From Planctomycetota bacterium (lineage in GTDB: Bacteria; Planctomycetota; Phycisphaerae; SM23-33; FEN-1343), in contig JABMQG010000289.1 in assembly GCA_013203365.1 (NCBI GenBank), positions 1 to 5,194 on the forward strand: a stretch of 5,194 bases of DNA. Direction: 5' to 3'. Below the pieces are notes generated by a model that searched no databases, was not told the origin of the DNA, and saw only the letters and a program-made list of their open reading frames with translations. The number at the start of each line of letters is the position of its first letter. The first letter of the stretch is position 1. The translations under genes were made by a program, and so were the position numbers. Below, piece after piece: positions 4,393 to 5,194 of the stretch.

Positions 4393-5194
4393 ATGACCAT
4401 GTTTTGCTACCAGTGCGAACAGACGGCCAATCAGACGGGTTGCACGGTCCGCGGAGTCTGCGGAAAAGAACCCGACGTGGCGGCGATGCAGGATTTGCTC
4501 GTGTCGACGGCCAAGGGATTGGGACAGCTCGCGCATCGGTTGAAACGGTTCGGCGTAACTGACCGCCAGGCGGATGTCTTTATTATAGAGGCCTTGTTCT
4601 CGACGGTTACCAACGTGAACTTCGATGCCGATCGAATCGAACAACTGCTGCATCAGGCCCGCCAACACGGCGAACGGCTCGTTGGGATTTACCAGCAGGA
4701 ATGCCGGAAAGCCGGCACCAAAGGCGAGGGGCTCTATTGGCAACGAAGCCAACTTGCGGATACCAGGGAAGGATTACTTCAGCAGGCCCGGCTGCTGCAG
4801 ATCGACAAACGCAAGACCGCACTCGGCGAGGACGTTGTCGGCCTGCAGGAGCTGATCACCTATGGCCTTAAGGGTGCGGCCGCCTATGCCGATCACGCGC
4901 AAATCCTCGGGGTCGCCGACGACGAGGTCTTCGCCGCATTCAACGAGGTGCTCAGCTATCTCGCCGACAACCCAACCGACGTCAACACGCTGACGGCCAT
5001 GGCGATGAGGGTGGGCGAGCTGAACTTGAAGGCCATGGAACTGCTCGACGAGGCCAATACAAAAGCCTACGGGCATCCCGAGCCAACAAAGGTCCGCGTA
5101 ACGCCCGTGGCGGGAAAGTGCATCGTCGTCTCAGGCCACGACCTCAAGGACCTCCAAGAGCTGCTCAAGCAGACCGCCGGCAGGGGCGTAAATG
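4393..5194 (+). CDS. hcp: Hybrid cluster protein / hydroxylamine reductase, class I (cut by right edge)
   Basis: The frame is open from 4393 to the right edge: 267 residues, roughly half of the family length. The N-terminus carries C5-x2-C8-x8-C17-x5-C23 (MFCYQCEQTA...GCTVRGVCGK). This cysteine spacing marks class I Hcp, which holds a [4Fe-4S] cluster and is typical of strict anaerobes; class II uses a wider spacing. Near the edge VVSGHDLKDLQELLKQT contains H249, which matches the first histidine ligand of the hybrid Fe-S-O cluster. The remaining ligands (Glu and Cys) lie beyond the window. The enzyme is cytoplasmic, reduces hydroxylamine in vitro, and is regarded as an NO reductase or nitrosative-stress protein. 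AAGGA (4381-4385) lies seven bases before the ATG at 4393. The in-frame ATG at 4399 would match shorter homologues but is too far from that site. It lies 68 bases after the ferredoxin-like gene, with no clear terminator between. Confidence 0.95.
   Translation, partial: MTMFCYQCEQTANQTGCTVRGVCGKEPDVAAMQDLLVSTAKGLGQLAHRLKRFGVTDRQADVFIIEALFSTVTNVNFDADRIEQLLHQARQHGERLVGIYQQECRKAGTKGEGLYWQRSQLADTREGLLQQARLLQIDKRKTALGEDVVGLQELITYGLKGAAAYADHAQILGVADDEVFAAFNEVLSYLADNPTDVNTLTAMAMRVGELNLKAMELLDEANTKAYGHPEPTKVRVTPVAGKCIVVSGHDLKDLQELLKQTAGRGVN

Noticed and set aside
4306..4752. 148-codon minus-strand open frame opposite the start of hcp
   Set aside because: The plus strand encodes an unmistakable class I Hcp N-terminus, so this is a shadow frame.

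Overview
The window comes from a moderately GC-rich (by eye) Gram-negative bacterium. It carries an oxygen, peroxide and nitric-oxide stress locus of the kind found in anaerobes and microaerophiles. Class I hybrid cluster protein, flavodiiron protein and stand-alone rubrerythrin together point to an anaerobic lifestyle. A DsbD-type exported protein and a lipoprotein thioredoxin point to a diderm envelope. Taxonomy cannot be settled from this sequence; a planctomycete (Phycisphaerae-like) or a deltaproteobacterium would both fit, and this is only inference.

Layout. Two gene sets diverge from a control region at about 3184-3532. On the minus strand, in transcription order, are a lipoprotein thioredoxin (3183 to 2659), a ferritin-like rubrerythrin (2366 to 1890), a flavodiiron protein FprA (1859 to 633) and the N-terminal part of a DsbD-like thiol:disulfide interchange protein (536 to the left edge, cut off). 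The rubrerythrin and fprA genes are 30 bases apart and probably form an operon with its own promoter (TTGGCG, 17 bases, TACAAT) in the 292-base gap after the thioredoxin gene. On the plus strand are a 263-residue Fe-S ferredoxin-like protein (3533 to 4324) and hcp, hybrid cluster protein (4393 to the right edge, cut off).

How they work together. FprA and rubrerythrin are cytoplasmic diiron enzymes that reduce O2 or NO and H2O2, respectively. Hcp reduces NO or hydroxylamine, and the ferredoxin-like protein next to it is its probable electron partner. The thioredoxin lipoprotein and the DsbD-like protein look like the matching envelope branch, which would carry reducing power to periplasmic thiols.

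The most notable regulatory signal is a perfect palindrome, CTTGAC-N4-GTCAAG, upstream of the ferredoxin gene. It matches the CRP/FNR-type operator form associated with HcpR. It is centred 41.5 bases before the start point predicted from a TATTAT -10 element, which is the classic class II activator position. I see no mobile element, CRISPR array, tRNA or rRNA, and no clear sign of a wholly undescribed system. The interest lies in the regulation and in the combination of genes.
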